64,000 nt of DNA from Channa striata. Taxonomy: Eukaryota > Chordata > Actinopteri > Anabantiformes > Channidae. The DNA is taken from positions 18,511,672 to 18,575,671 of the forward strand of contig CM065186.1 of the NCBI GenBank assembly GCA_033026295.1, given 5' to 3'. The notes under the pieces are model-generated. The model was not told the DNA's origin. It worked only from the letters and a program-made list of their open reading frames with translations, and did not search any database. Positions 33,401 to 46,492 of the stretch are shown piece after piece. How positions within the stretch are numbered: position 1 is the stretch's first letter; each line of letters begins with the position of its first letter. The position numbers were made by a program, and so were the translations under genes.

Positions 33401-36400
33401 TGTGTGTGTAAAGTCATTCCATCAAATATTCCACAATAACACCAAAGTGGCCGAAAGCAGCGCAATTTGAAGCATTACAAAGTGTCATTATTTGAGTCCA
33501 CCATGGTCATATTCTGACAGGGTGTAACTAGGATAATTTTTTAGTAAACAGTGTTTTCTTTGTAGGCGCGTGAAAGAGAGCAATGGCCCGGACTGTCCCC
33601 CTCCTGGCTACCTGACTACATATGATGGGTGGTGTCCTGTCAGGAGCTGGGAGGTTGAGCATGTTCAACACTGTGGTTTGGTTCTGTCAAAGACTGAGAA
33701 ACAAGCTGTAAGCAGTGTGTTCAAAGTGATTTCATTAGGTAACATTGATTATTTATTTTCGTTCAGACTTGCTGTGTTTGTTCTGTTAGACCAGCTCTTA
33801 GTCCAAAGTCTGTCTTTATTTATCTTTATCGATCTTTGTAAACAAACCAATTAGGAGTTAAATCTGGCACTTGGGAAATATGTATAAAGGCATTTTGAAA
33901 TATTCATTTTGGGTTAATTAACAAACAACATATAGGACATAAAGTGAAATTTCTATTTAGATTCCTCCCACATATTTGACTGACTTTGATATGTTCTGCT
34001 GTGACTCACTGAGCTGATGACAAATAACTAAAGCTGAGGAGGACAAACTCCAACACTGGCTCGCGTCGCCTTTGTCTACGCAGAGACTTTGCTGCTTGTA
34101 AAAAAATGAAAATCTGAGGCCAATGCTGCACCCCAAGCACCCAGACCTTGTGGTTTGTTTCCATTTCTTTGTTTTTATTTTGTTGATATGTGTAAAAAAA
34201 AGTCCCAGCCTGGGCCAAATCAGCCAGGAATATCTCACCGCGGCAGATGTATCAGGTTTATTATGCAATTAAAACAGCATCTGAAAACAACACGACATTG
34301 TAAAACTTCATATTTCATACATTTCTCATACATGCTTCGACCATGTCCACTGTCTCTGCAGGAGGGGCCTTCGATCCATTTCTGGTTGACAGCTCTTCTA
34401 TTTTTCCTCCATTTTTACAATCTCAAAACAGAAAGTAAAAATATAAACATAGTTAAGTCTCTCCTAGTTGGTTTCATTGTTGTTTTGATTATACATCCTG
34501 CTCTTTCAGGTAATTAGTGATTGGGTAACGTGTGGTAAACAGTGGTAAAAAAAAAAACCTCTTCTTCCAAACAGTGAATGCAGCACCAGGGCAAAAAAGG
34601 ACCTACTGTATTCAAATATTGCGTTAAAACCCGACATGAGTCACCGCACGGGCTCAGAAACAGCACTACGCACAAGTGCTGCATCAAATGCACATTCAAA
34701 CGTTACCATGCAAAGACAAAATGTCTATGAAGAAGAAAGAAATAAAAATTCTATTAGGAAAATCCTATTAGGGCTAAAGAGGAGCGATCATCCCGCTAGT
34801 TGTTAGTGTTCAACAATGGCTCGCTGCACAGATGTGAATGACTCACAGTCATTGTCTTTACTCGGGTTCGCGCCCACACCTGATGCCAACAGCAAACATG
34901 ACCTGAGTGCTCCGTCTGAGCTCATGATTTGCTTTACTTCCTCCACACCATGTTAGTTTCATCCGTAGGCTCTTGGTCCTGTGTAAACCGTGAGTTGTTT
35001 TGGACTTTGTAACCTGAATACAATACAACGAAAGAATGGCTTAGGTCACATGACTGCACAGTTAGGGGCTGAAGAGGCTCATATCCAACTGCATAGCTAA
35101 GCAACAATATCAACGAGACCAAAAAAAACCCTGGTATGAACTGAGCGGTGTTGCATTCCTTCTTTTAAATCAGCTGAGTGTCACTCTGCACTGTGAACCC
35201 AGTCTCCACTATTTATACTCGATTTTTAAATTCATTTGATTCGTCAAGGATTTGTAAAAGCAAAACTGACAATCTAATTGCCCAGGAAAACTGACGGCCG
35301 AACCTGTTCCCCACCTTCCCCTCTAAGACAATGAAGCTGCATTCCACAGATCAACGCCCAATCAAGTGAGCACGTAACACAACAAAGAGAACAAGAAAAC
35401 GCGGAACATTTCATCGAGATGCATTCATCATGCTACAACAATGTGTCTAATCCTCTCATAATACTCTGCACTTCCCCTCAGCTGACATTTCCGTAGATTT
35501 GCTGAGCTGATGAGCCTGCTGCGTTACGATCCAGGTTAGATTCATGTATTTTTTTGCTAAACCAGAATATTTGTAACTGACCCATAAATCAACAGCATCA
35601 CAGCACAGTTACATGGCAATTTGCAACATGGAAAATCACATTTTCATAACGATAAAGAAATAAGAAGGTGGATATGCTCGAGACCACCGTGGGAGATGTG
35701 GATGCAGCTGTGGCTCAGTGTCGCTGTCACCACTCAGCTGTGCCAACACACAGTCAGACAAATGCTTCACTCCCATTGGAAAGCAGAATACAGAACACAG
35801 CACCTGAACATCTGTCCCAGTGATATGACAGGACACACCCGAGCGCTGTTACTGAGGAAAAATGCCTTAAAAAACAAAACCTAAGAGAAAAAAACTGAGG
35901 TTTGCAAGTGTGCAGAGAGGACACGTCCAGGAAATGGAAGAATGCTTGAATACAAGAGTTTAATGTGACAAGTAGAAGATGCTGTAGGGTTGGAAGTAAT
36001 TTTATTGCAAGTGACGATGAAGCACACAGATGAAGTGTGCTGGGACACACACACACCAGTGCTGAGTGTGTGAGAGTGAGTAACCACCTCCCTTTATACA
36101 TGTTTGGAAGGGGCTTCCAAAAATCCATGGGGCAGGCATGAGAAACCTTAGAAGGAACGCAAAGGCGAACAGCGGGGACTCACCGCTGGTCAAATCACAC
36201 AGCCGAGCTCAAGGTGCTCAACACAACGCAAACAGAAAAACCTGGTGTGGTATTGAGTACCACCCTTCGTAGACTTTTCTGAGTGAGAATTTACAGAAAA
36301 TTAATTTCAGAACCGTGTGCACTAAAAGGTTTTAGTTGGGAGGAGATAGAATGTTGACACTGTTTGTGGCCTTTCACAGACAAGACCACACAAGAACTGG

Positions 36401-39400
36401 TTCAGCAGTCAGCAGCCATGGAGAGTTTACAGTCTGTAAACCCTGTGACATTCATAATGAAGCATCGTGTGAGAAGTGTCAGCATACTCTTTACACGCAG
36501 TAGTGTGTTTGCAGTGGTGGGGAATAGTGAGCTACTGTGTATGTGAACCATCTAGTCCAACTACATTTGCAGAAGATGACTGCTTGTATTTGCTCAGTGA
36601 TTCAAACACTGAAACCACAAACTCATTTGGGCCATTAAAGGCTTTTCTTTGATGTTATTTTTAGGTCGGAACCTGGAACGTCCCTTCACCTGTGAAAAAT
36701 AGTTTTGAATGTGTAAGACGTAACTTAAGTACTTTTTTAAATGTGTTTTTTCCTTTTATTAAGTTGACGTTGAGTGTCCAAACACATTAATTGATGCCTC
36801 TGTTTACTACCTACTATTTTCATTTTCATGTTGGGGAAAGCTTATGATTCCATGTACTGAGCTGTTTAGGAGCAGTCATCTAAGTAACCACGACAGCTAA
36901 ACTGATCAAACACAAAGTGTAATGAGGTGTTTAAGATGTACAGTAGATGCATTAGTCAGTCTGGGACATGCTGCTGCCTTTCCGTCCTCCCACAGTTCAG
37001 AGACAGGCACGTTTGGTTAATGACTGCAAAGTGCCTGCAGCTGTGTAAGCGTGAATAATTGTCGGTCTGTGTGTGTCTCTCATTGTTGTCCCTGAGACCT
37101 GCCCAGGGTGGAGCCCATCTCTCACCAAGTGACAGTTGGGAAAGACCCTGACCATGATAAGCAGTTACAGATGTGAATGGATGGATGGATGGATGGATGG
37201 ATGGATGGATGGATGGATGGATGGATTAATGGATGCTGTGGCATAAATCATGTGACAGCCTGAGGACATCGTCCAAGTTAGACTATGATGACAGCCTAGG
37301 GTCCTGTTTAGTCTTTTCAAAGGTTTCTGCCTCCGGCAGCAGCCGTCTGCTGAGTGTATAACGAACTCAACAACAAAGAATATTAAAATCTGTGGTAGAT
37401 AAACACAAAAACCCAAATACATTCATGTGTTTTTGAAATTCCCTAAAGCAAAAACTATCATCAGTGTGACATTATGAATAGTAATTCTTCCCAACACAGA
37501 TCATGTTGTATTCCCTATTTACCCATAAACCCTTCTTTATCGGTGGAATAAAGCGACACCCAGAGTCACAGGGTGATAGTCTGCTAACGTTAAAAACATA
37601 TATCACCCAAGAAACAGGCAGGAGAGGGAATGACATGACTGAAATTTTGAAAAGAATTTAAAAATGTATGAAGTGGCCCCTCTGCCTCATCATGTGGGTG
37701 TGGCTTGATAAAACAGGACTGACAATAACAACCCAACAACCCAGCGTGTGTCAGCAGACTCTGAGTCAAATGTTGTCAAACTCTGATTGGATCACGCAGT
37801 GCACGTTTCTAACTGAGCCCCGCCCCTTGCAGATCAGTACTTTGGCTATTTGTCACATGTCTAAAGTGTCCACAAAGCATTTGGTTTGCCTTTGTTTTTA
37901 GTGAGACTTGTCCTCAAGTGACCCTGTAATTAATTTGACCTTGTCCTTGTCTGTGCCACGGCTGCAAAACAAAAACAGTCCCACGAGAAAGCGTCCTTCT
38001 CTGTGTGTGTGTGTGTGTGCTGATAAGACGATATTTAAACCAGTCTTAGTCCCTGTGGGTGTTGCCAAGGCGACATCATGGAAGCTACCTGTGGACCACA
38101 AACACAGCACCTGTATTCAAGACTAGCAATGTTGGTGATGATTTCTCCGTCCACTCTTTGGTGCGATGAAGAGTCCCAGGAGGGGTCTTTGTGCCACGCA
38201 ACATCGCAGAGGCTCAGTGTGTGGGACTATAACATAAATGGCACAGGTTTATCCATACCCTGAGTGTTCTAGGTTTACTTGCTTCATATGTGAACTGCAA
38301 ACACGCCCCCTGCTGTTCAGCGAAGTAGGTTCAACACCTGTTGTGTGTGTGTGTGTGTGTGTGACTGCAGCACAGACATAATCCACAGAGTCCCTCAGTG
38401 TGTCACTGTTATGCAGTGGGGCTGGAATTTGAAATGTACCGACTCACCAGTATGTTCTCAGACAGGACACAGCATCACGACAAAGCCGAGGACTCTGAAA
38501 TGTGCTGCAGCCGTTTAGTTCCTGCCCACAGAGTCGGGATAATGGAGCCATTAAATACGCTGGATTGTGATATTATAACGCTGTTTTATTAGAGTCATAT
38601 ACAGTGTGTTCACTTAGTGGCTTCGCAGCTTTTATTGCCAATAAAAAGAAGATGAGTTTACAGCGGAGGGAAGATACTGCACGAACACAAGCTGAGCAAT
38701 ACTAAAGCTAACAGTAGGTATCAACCTGCTGCACAATATTATACACACATACAACTATAACTTTTATTATTTTGAGCACTTCTTTCACTTGGCTTGGTGA
38801 ATTTTCCAAATTTCATTTTCAAACTGCTGCTTTGGGACTTTTATAAAGGGAGACAGTTCACCCACATCCTGTCCAGGGTGGACCCTGCCTCTCCGGATGG
38901 TTAGATGAAGGGTCCCTGGCACAGACAGATAAAACGGCCTCACAACCGCCCAGACTGAAAGAGACAAAATGGCCGGGAGCCTCCAATGGAGGGATTATTT
39001 CATGTGTTTTCTGTCTGATCTTTTCCTTATTCGTATTTTCTATCTGTCCTACCCTATTCTGCAAACGTTGTGACAGAATGGCTAATTTGTATGTTTTAGC
39101 CGAGCTCAGTAACTTTTAAGCAAAAAGTAACGTCACTCAAGTTATACTGGTGCTCTAGGGCCCGCCAGCCTGTGCCTGTTTCATGATCTGTCCACAGCTT
39201 TAAACAATTTATCAGCATCATAAAACCTGCTTATTATTTCCATAAGTGTCAGCTGTAACAATGTGACCCAGCAGATAAAGACATGCTGACGCAGGAAATT
39301 AACGATAATGGTTATCATGGGTTTTTTTAAAGCTATGATGTGCAACTTAAGCTGGCAACATGACACTGCAAAACAATCCACTGTACTCTGCTACGCTCTT

Positions 39401-42400
39401 CTATGCTCTGCACAGCACCTCGGGTATGAGTCATTATTAAATTATAATACATACAAAAACTGCAACGGAAACATTTATGTCTGATTTGAAACATATTTGT
39501 ATGAAGTTACATACTGTAGCATTAACAAAATCCACCTGCCAGCTGTGTCTGTATGTCTGTGGTAAGTTAATAGGCATTCATTTTCATAATTAGTTTCTGT
39601 TTTTCTTTCACTTTGGACTGATGTTGTACTTCAGTTTTTAGTAATAAATGTCGGCTGCTCTGCCTTATTGGTGTCTTGCTGAATTGTTGGTACGCTTATT
39701 TTACTGAAATAATAAACAATAATAAACAAAAATGCACTGCAAATTAACTAATGAAAACACGTCGTTGTTTTGAAATTGTGGTTCAAAAGAAGCCTTAAAA
39801 AAACAAAGAGAAAGAGAGAAACTGGCCTGGACAAAAATGTTAACTTGACCCTTTCATCCATGAATTATGAGAACCTTACTCAATACTTTTCCAGGGGTGT
39901 TTTTATTCCTCTCTAGGCATGAAAAAACAATGCAATTGATTTTTTCCTGAACCTATTTTCATGGAGTTACAAACACGTTTACTCGTTAGCTGGATGCCAT
40001 ACGTTTGGCTTTTAACCCCCCCAAAAAGAATCAAACTTGGATTTTAAAAACCAATAGCAGAAAATTAGTAGAAATGTTTTTTTTTTAAATGTAGAAACAT
40101 ATTAATGCTGCTAATTTGGTATTTTCGTACATTTTAACGAGCTCTAATACATTTCGAAACTTTCAAAGCAATGAAGTGCCAACTATAGTATGTTGTACTA
40201 AACACAAGAAAGAAATCTACTGTCTGTAGGTGTACAAATGTTCTTCCTCGCCTCTGAGTTGCTATAATCCTTTCACGTCATCATGTCCCTCTTATCTCAC
40301 TTCCCATCCGTCTTTCATGGAAATTGGCAAAGCATCCATGGCCCACAGTCGCTACCTGCAGACATACTGTGTTTTCGGTTTGCACGCAGCATCATGGCCT
40401 CTTTGCAGCATTTGCCTCAGTGTGAAGAGGCCAGTGGTTGCCAGGGCCAAACCTGGGGGTGGCTGGGACACCTCATCCTCGCTTGACTCAAATGGTACGT
40501 GCTCCACTATCCCGTCAGCCTACCTTTCATGCACTACACTTGAATATTGCAAAATTATAAAGACACTAATTGTTCCTCACTATGTGTTTTTGTTTCTAAT
40601 ATGTGTTATGTTAGTGGATGTTCGGCATTTCTGACTTTCCATGAGCCATCTTAGATTTGAGTAAAGAAAAAAAAAACTGCACTTATGACTGGCCAATAGG
40701 TGGAAGTATTTTGGTGGATAAGCGTCCACTGTGTTGGCTCACATGCAACTTTAAGAACAAAACCCACGCATATACACGAGAACAGCTTTTCAATAGCTGT
40801 CCACTGTAGTGACCACTATGTATGAAGGGGCTAATATTGCTGCTGCACAACCTGTTAGACAATCACTGCAATCACGTGATTTCTGTAATTGTCATCGAGA
40901 CCTCTGCATCCACTCCTTATGAGCAAACAGCCCCAGCTGCCTCTGCTTTGAAGGGTGCCTTCAATGTTCTCCGTGTCTGTGAATCACAAAATGTGATTCC
41001 CTAAAATGCAGCTGGGAGCAAGTTGTTCAGCCCTGAGTAACTTATTGCACGCCCAACTCTTCAACCTTCTCTACCCACAGGTAGGGCAGCCTGTATTTGT
41101 TACATCACTCTTTGCTCATTGCAAGGAACTTTAGTAATAGCTAAAGCTCAGACCTTTGGTCTGACACTATAAGAGCATGTCTGAGACCCCCGTAGCTGTC
41201 GTTGGGCAGGAGGAGGACAGGTCGGCAGGGCCTATTGTGGAAACATTGCACGGCTGACTGGACATTCTCATTTTGGACACTAGAAAAACTACTGATCTTG
41301 GGGGGGTGAGAGAGTCAGCAGGGTTTGAAGGCTTTTACCTTAAGTTTTTGATCATATTACAATAAGCTGCAACACAATGAATGCTTTCATAGAGAGGGAC
41401 TGTTATAGCACCACAACACAACAATTGCTGCGCGTCCAAGGCCTTTCTATTCGCCGTGTCTCCAGCTGTGGTCAATTCAAACCTCTGTAAACACTGTTGC
41501 CTGTTTGTAGTTGGATTTTCTAGCATAACCCACAATGCCAGAAGGAAAAAACAAAACCAACATAAGCTCAGCCCTGAGAACACCGGAGAATCAAATACAG
41601 TGGGTGCATTTATGGACGAACGGACTAAATGATCAGACAGCTACAGAATCTTTGGCTAACAGTGAGCGTTCACAGTCTCCCAGTGTCTGATTCACAGTGT
41701 CAGTGTGAAGTAGGCCAAGGTAACTCTCAGCACAGCTCCACTGGAGATGTATCTGCACAGTCACCCCTGGTCCTCCACTCAGTCGTCAAAATGGCTGAAT
41801 GTGCAGCACATGGTGGAATTCTGTCAGAAATCAAACCTTGGAAAAGTCATAGGAGGACTAACATGCTCCATTATTCATGTTCTGAGTGCAGGCCACAGGT
41901 TTTCCTGTCATCATTAGCATGTGAGTCTGTGCCTACTTACTATTCTTCTCTAAAGTAAATGGCTTCTTGTCCTACGTTGTCTGTAGAGGCCATAACAGTG
42001 GCACGTAACGATCTGCGTGCATGCAGCAGGGAGGCATCACGCACATTCACACAAGGAGGCACTCCCTCACAGAGCCGGAGAGCGTGCAGGGTTTGATCCT
42101 TTATTTACACGTCTGCTGCAAAAGGAAAGAAGTTCTGCAGAGTGCAATAGTCACGGCAAAACTTTTTAGAAGCTTTCTACTGCAACGTGTCAAAAATCAT
42201 CTTTAAAACCTTATTCATTCGCTGAAAGCTAATTAAAGTAAGAGGCTATGCATTGAGGAAGATACGTTAGTCAGGAGAACGTGGTAATGAAGGGAAAGAT
42301 GGGAAAGTTATGAAAATTTGTACCGTAGGCTCCAAGCTTGACATGAACACGTGTTTACATGCAGGCTGATCTGTTTTTACCATATACACAACAGTTTGAC

Positions 42401-43043
42401 ATCTGAATGCTGTGGAAGTCCAGAAAAAGACGTCCACTTTGATTTTCCATGTCCACTTCCTGTGGTGTTCACCAACAGTCACAGGAACTCGCTTGACGAG
42501 GTGAGCTGTTGCAGAAAGGGCGTTTATAAAAGAAATGTGTTTTTTAAATTGAAACTTATTTCAACGGAAACCTTGAATAAAATCTATTCAATTAGAATAG
42601 AATCAAAACTTTAACTATAAAAAGCATCTAAACCCGTTGACACTGCTTCTGAATGGTATATTTTGAACACTAAAAACCATAGCACGTTATTAATAATTGT
42701 CCCTACACTAAATTTGTCCCTTTGTTCTCCCGCATGTGAAGCAAAAAGTTAACCAGGATGCTACTAATAGAAATGCTTTTTAGATCTGCAAACTGAATCA
42801 GCAGTGGCCACGCTGATACTGGAACCTCCCTGGATGAATCTGCTCCACATCTGCATGGGACTATGTAAATGTCTTCAGCTCTGGCACAATGGGAGAAGAA
42901 AAAGCCCAGTTGCCATGACAATCACACAGACACACACAATCACACAGACAGACACCTCCCCACCTTTGCTGCACACACATCTTTTTAACAGCATAACGTG
43001 CTGCTGCAGAACAGATGTTCTTACCTGATACTGTGCTGGTCAT
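21496..43043 (-). CDS. stmn3: STMN3 (stathmin-like 3, SCLIP)
   Basis: Coding exons: 43043-43025, 32560-32465, 32353-32175, 24587-24396, 21555-21496; 546 nt, 181 residues plus stop, all phases matching. Residues 1-38 (MTSTVSAY...CSCFYKQPHP) match the membrane-targeting extension of STMN2/3/4 with its palmitoylation cysteines. VKGLNKRTSGQSFEVILK is the regulatory segment. SLEELQKRLEAAEERRK through ENNNFSR, MEASKENREAHL and HAAEVRRNKED is the coiled-coil tubulin-binding stathmin-like domain; it ends LSG. Stathmins bind two tubulin dimers and promote microtubule turnover; STMN3 is neuronal and Golgi/vesicle associated. STMN3 is preferred over STMN2/4 because of the N-terminal text and its position between HELZ2 and ARFRP1. 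The donor after 24396 is GC rather than GT. Gene length is due to introns of 10.5, 0.1, 7.6 and 2.8 kb. Confidence 0.93.
23340..24045. repeat. Possible decayed DNA-transposon remnant in STMN3 intron 4
   Basis: Text around 23398-23440 (CATCACGCTGCTTTCACCATGCTTGACCACAGG) resembles, by memory, the antisense of transposase regions common in fish Tc1-like repeats (VKHGGGS-type segment). No intact frame or termini are visible, so class and limits are uncertain. Confidence 0.3.
24785..25424 (+). pseudogene. L2 ORF1 fragment with SGNH esterase motifs
   Basis: Open for about 210 codons with the SGNH block I (GDSIVRN), block III (HAGTNDAR) and block V (RRDGIHP) residues all present. It lacks an initiating ATG because the element is 5' truncated. 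CR1/L2 LINEs commonly carry such an esterase in ORF1. Not expected to be expressed. Confidence 0.75.
25817..27360 (-). pseudogene. RTE reverse transcriptase, frameshifted
   Basis: Two frames cover the RT: 27360-26884 (fingers) and 26857-25817 (palm, thumb, C-terminal domain). The frame changes at about 26860-26920. The palm motif reads MFADN, so the second catalytic aspartate of the FADD/YADD box is replaced by asparagine. The conserved GHVQRRD and RARGRPRRRY segments of RTE C-termini are present. Confidence 0.88.
27782..28729 (-). pseudogene. RTE endonuclease ORF (open but isolated)
   Basis: 316 codons of the RTE ORF remain open: an N-terminal basic region (GRRRRGGRRVRG) and the AP-endonuclease-like core with conserved QETRWKG, GVDRKRNG, GYAPQVG, GADFNEHVG and VDYILCRRG segments. 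It stops at a TAA just after KLNNE, before the linker to the reverse transcriptase, so the original single polyprotein is split. Similar ORFs are often misannotated as craniofacial development protein 2-like. Confidence 0.85.
29011..29044. repeat. 14-bp perfect hairpin at L2 internal deletion junction
   Basis: AGATCTATGGGCAC at 29011-29024 and its exact reverse complement at 29031-29044 are separated by six bases. The L2 coding text jumps from endonuclease to reverse transcriptase at this point. Confidence 0.9.
33017..33155 (-). mobile_element. L2 LINE 3' UTR fragment (antisense)
   Basis: Contains the antisense of the L2 tail: GCCAATTTACAACAACG, CCCTTTACATAACAAAGTC and TTTGAGCAGCTATAGGCAACAG. 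It breaks off at 33155 within GGAGAG, where an 18-bp palindrome begins. Confidence 0.85.
33156..33560. other. Unclassified insertion-like segment starting at a palindrome
   Basis: Begins TGTTACGACC and then GGTCGTAA, an 8-bp-arm palindrome at 33158-33175, exactly where the L2 tail stops. A TG start suggests a long terminal repeat, but no matching end, primer-binding site or duplication was identified. Confidence 0.25.
37177..37226. repeat. (GGAT)n microsatellite
   Basis: About twelve GGAT/ATGG units, preceded by CCTGCCCAGGGTGGAGCC and a GATAAGCAGTTACAG segment, the usual 3' end of a common fish interspersed repeat. Confidence 0.9.
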
Positions 43044-43225
43044 TGTCGCTGACAGTGAAGGAGCAGAGAGCCAGAGGATGCTGCTGGGTGGAGAACAGGA
43101 GAGAATGTGGAGGAGTCAGAGTGAGAGGATGAAGCAGACAGAGGAGGGAGGGAGGAGGAGGGGGGGTAGGGGTGGCTGGGCGTGTGTCTGCACCCACGAA
43201 CAAAGGACAGAACAGAACCGAGGTA
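43044..43225 (-). promoter_or_regulatory. stmn3: STMN3 5' UTR / promoter region
   Basis: Lies upstream of the ATG at 43043. It contains a polypurine block on the plus strand (43136-43176, GGAGG repeats), that is a polypyrimidine block on the transcribed strand. No TATA box was recognised. The transcription start cannot be placed. Confidence 0.4.
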
Positions 43226-45290
43226 AATAACAGTTTTTACATCGTTTCAGGAATGAAAACAATCATGTGCAAGTGATACGTTGTTTATGGCTGTCATTTT
43301 CTGGAAGCGGCATCATAAACCTGTGCATCATTACTGTTCAAAAGTCAATTACAAGTTGAGGGGAGCAAAACCTTATGGGCAACTTTTTGAAACAGCATCT
43401 GACAGCACGGATGGATCCCGAGGAAATGTGTCTGCAAAGTGCCGTGTTAATTCAACTAGTGATCATGTTGGAGGCTGTACTGCAGCGTGTCGGGCATTAC
43501 ACAGACACTGTAGTTTAACCCAGCAGTGTCGATGTAAAGCACCACGGATCCCAGTTTAACAGGCAACTTTACCCAGAAACTGCATTAAATCAACTGAAAC
43601 CTGCATGAATAAAGGTAGAGTAAGTGACGATATCAGCGACACGTACAAGTAACAGTCCCACATTCAAACGTTTACCAAAAGTAATAGGATCTTACTGAAT
43701 TATGAATTAAAACTTTGTGTGCTAGTTTGATGATGATATTTTAAATCTAATACTCTTAACACGTTACCTATATGTTGCTGGGTGGGTTGAGAATTGTGGG
43801 TCAATAAAGACAAATGATTTCCACGATTGATGTTTTAATAATCTTGCTCTGAAAGGAACCTGTGACAAATAAGTGCAGTGGAGTAAAAGCACAATATGAT
43901 ATATAATAGTCTAAAGTTTTAATTAGCAGATAACAAAAACGTTTAACTTCAAAATGTGTCTGCAGTCATTTTATTATTCAATGTCACTCATTAGTCACTG
44001 CATAGTCCAGGATAAAGCGTGTGTGTTTTTTGTAGTAATGTCTGAATGTGAATATTACAAAAGCGGGCGATTCTTCCCCTTTGATGCCATAAAACAGGCT
44101 TTGATGACACAATCATCTCAAGGAGATGCACTGTCCCGGGATTTGTTGACTAGAAGAGAAATGCAGAACATTGTCAGCAATAACTAGTAATAGATACAAT
44201 ATAATATATAGTTTATTAACTTTTTTTAAAAACAGAGGTCAAATGGAGGATTGTTGGCATGGCAGGAAGAAAGCAGGAAGGTTTTGGTCAAACACAAGTG
44301 TGCGGTAAACGTCTGCAGGGAGGGGCTTGAGGGTCAAAGGTCATAAGAGGCACATTCACACCCACTGTTACACTCTGGTCCCGGGGAAAACATGACGCGA
44401 AACTAAGCGAGACTCCGCTCTTCCCAGCACCCAGAAATCCCCAGAACAAACAAGCTTCGGCCCACAAGATTTATTGCTCATATCTTTAAACTACAACATA
44501 ACACGTTTAGCAGTGGTGTCTGGTGGACTGGCAGTGAGAGAGAGTCGCAGGCTGGACCGGGACACACTGGATTTTAAACCCTGTGATGGAAAGGCTGCAA
44601 CCAATCCGCTCCTGGAACAACATCTGCCAGCCAATCGATACATTCAGCTGCAGCACGCAGAAACATTAATGGAGTTTTTAGATTCTGCACTAAGATTAAA
44701 AGCTGAGTTTGCCGTTTGCTTGGATGACAGCTTGTTAAAGAGACACAAGCAGGATCGAATACACTACTGTCCTTTGGTCTGCAGGGAGTTTCCTGTGACA
44801 TCACTTGCATCGTCTTTCCAGAAAGGAAGGCTGCTTACAAACTGCTTCTGTCCTCAAAGTGTCCTCCGTCTCAAGGCCAAGCTGCTGTTGTTTTCCACCA
44901 AGGAGACAAGAAAACGTTTCATGAGGATCATACAGGTTAGTTCTGGGCCAAAGGGAGACGGCATTTACACAAAAACTGTCTGTTAAACTACTGGACCCTT
45001 GTCCTCCAAGACAGAGGTGGGACACCCATGCGTACAGACAGAGTAACCCAGAGCCAGGACACTTTTCACTTCCAATTCAGCTGTTTTACGTTTTAATCAG
45101 CGTTGTTTCAGAGACCTGTAGATTCTAATCCTGTCGAATATGTCATCAGTAAGTCTGCAGCAAGCAAATAAAAAAACGCCCCCCCCCAAAAACGAAAGTA
45201 CCAAAAGGCTCAATGTTACTGGAGTTACATGTTACTAAAATATCACAGACCTACACACTTCAAACATAGCAGACGTAGGTTTAAAACCAT
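43226..45290. other. STMN3-ARFRP1 intergenic region
   Basis: No supported gene. A 170-codon open frame at 44474-44986 has no recognised motif and no splice or neighbour support. Confidence 0.5.
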
Positions 45291-45292
45291 AA

Positions 45293-45298
45293 ATTTAT
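45293..45298 (-). promoter_or_regulatory. Candidate ARFRP1 polyadenylation signal (AATAAA)
   Basis: AATAAA on the minus strand, 1.2 kb past the ARFRP1 stop. Another candidate lies near 45770. Either implies a long 3' UTR. Confidence 0.35.
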
Positions 45299-46492
45299 TA
45301 ATGTCCACCATACATGTGCAAGAGGATACAACAAGTTCTTAAAGCACTCGATCCGACCCTGGTTCAACTGCTGCTATACAGTGATTTGGTTTCTGCGTTT
45401 CCACACACATCATTGTGTCCGTTTCCACTACCGTCTCCATCTGTAACATCTTCAAAGTGAAATCAATTCTACCAGTGCAGAATAATCAGACTCGGGATGT
45501 TTTAAAGATATCATCTATTCAAAAAAACTGTGTAAAGACCAGAGTGCTGCATCAGTGTGAAGGCCCACAAGCTACTGGTTAATGTCCGTTTACTCTGAGA
45601 GCTGTGCTCGGTGTACTCAGGTGAAGCAGTGAACGTTTCTCCTGCCCTAAACAGTTCAGAGTGCAAATGTTAAAATCAAAAGGACATTATGACTTCTTAG
45701 CAAAAATTATTTTAAAGATAACTCCTCTGCTCACAATTACTGTGTCAGTCTGCTGGTCATGTTTGCTCATTTATTTATCAGTTATGAGTTATCATTTATC
45801 TATGCCTATTGAAAAAACACTCCACTCCACTCAGTAATATGTGCCTTTGTTTAAGTTCCATTTGTTTTTGGACAGCGAAGGATTACAGCGCAGATAGACA
45901 AGCTAATCCAGGCTGGAGACGGACAGACATTACACTTGACTGTTGAGGAATTATTTAGAAAATGACCAAAGTAATCCAATAATATTAATATTTACTAAGA
46001 AATCAATAAATACATCATTATTGACAATTTTGACTTGTGTACAAATGGCTAAAAACAAAAACCACCACCACGGTTTGATCTGCAGTTAAACTCTTTATGG
46101 AGAATCAACATTTCAATCTGTGATGTCGCATCACGGGAACCAGATAGGGAGCCGCTAGGTTCCTCCGATTAAGAGAACAACCAGAGAACCACTTTACTCA
46201 ACGCTTTGGATTTCATGATGCAGAACAAGCCGAAGGGATGTTTCAGTGCTCTTGTGCAGGGTGTCAGTCAGTGAAGCTCCGTGCCCACACACGCAGCAGA
46301 AGAAACCGAAACATGGCTTAGAACGTTCTTAAAGACAATCTGTTATCATACTTGTTAAATACAAAAGAACTGTCACACTCGGCACTTCTTAAAGCCACAG
46401 CAAGTACGAGGAGAGAGGGGACGTCATCAGCTCCTTATGGAATGTCCTCGAGTAGAAAGTCCAAAATAAGAGGAAATGTGCGGTGTTGGGAC

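Larger units (their letters stand above)
32561..43024 (-). other. STMN3 intron 1 (non-coding)
   Basis: A 10.5-kb intron. It contains the L2 tail at 33017-33155, (GGAT)n at 37177-37226, (GT)n at 38001-38018 and 38342-38361, and a 54-bp segment at 36205-36258 resembling 32672-32725. Open frames are short and unrecognised. No exon between the first and second coding exons is needed to complete the protein. Confidence 0.75.

Noticed and set aside
44474..44986. 170-codon open frame on the plus strand between STMN3 and ARFRP1
   Set aside because: No recognisable motif, no upstream promoter or splice support, and average composition. Best treated as a chance frame.
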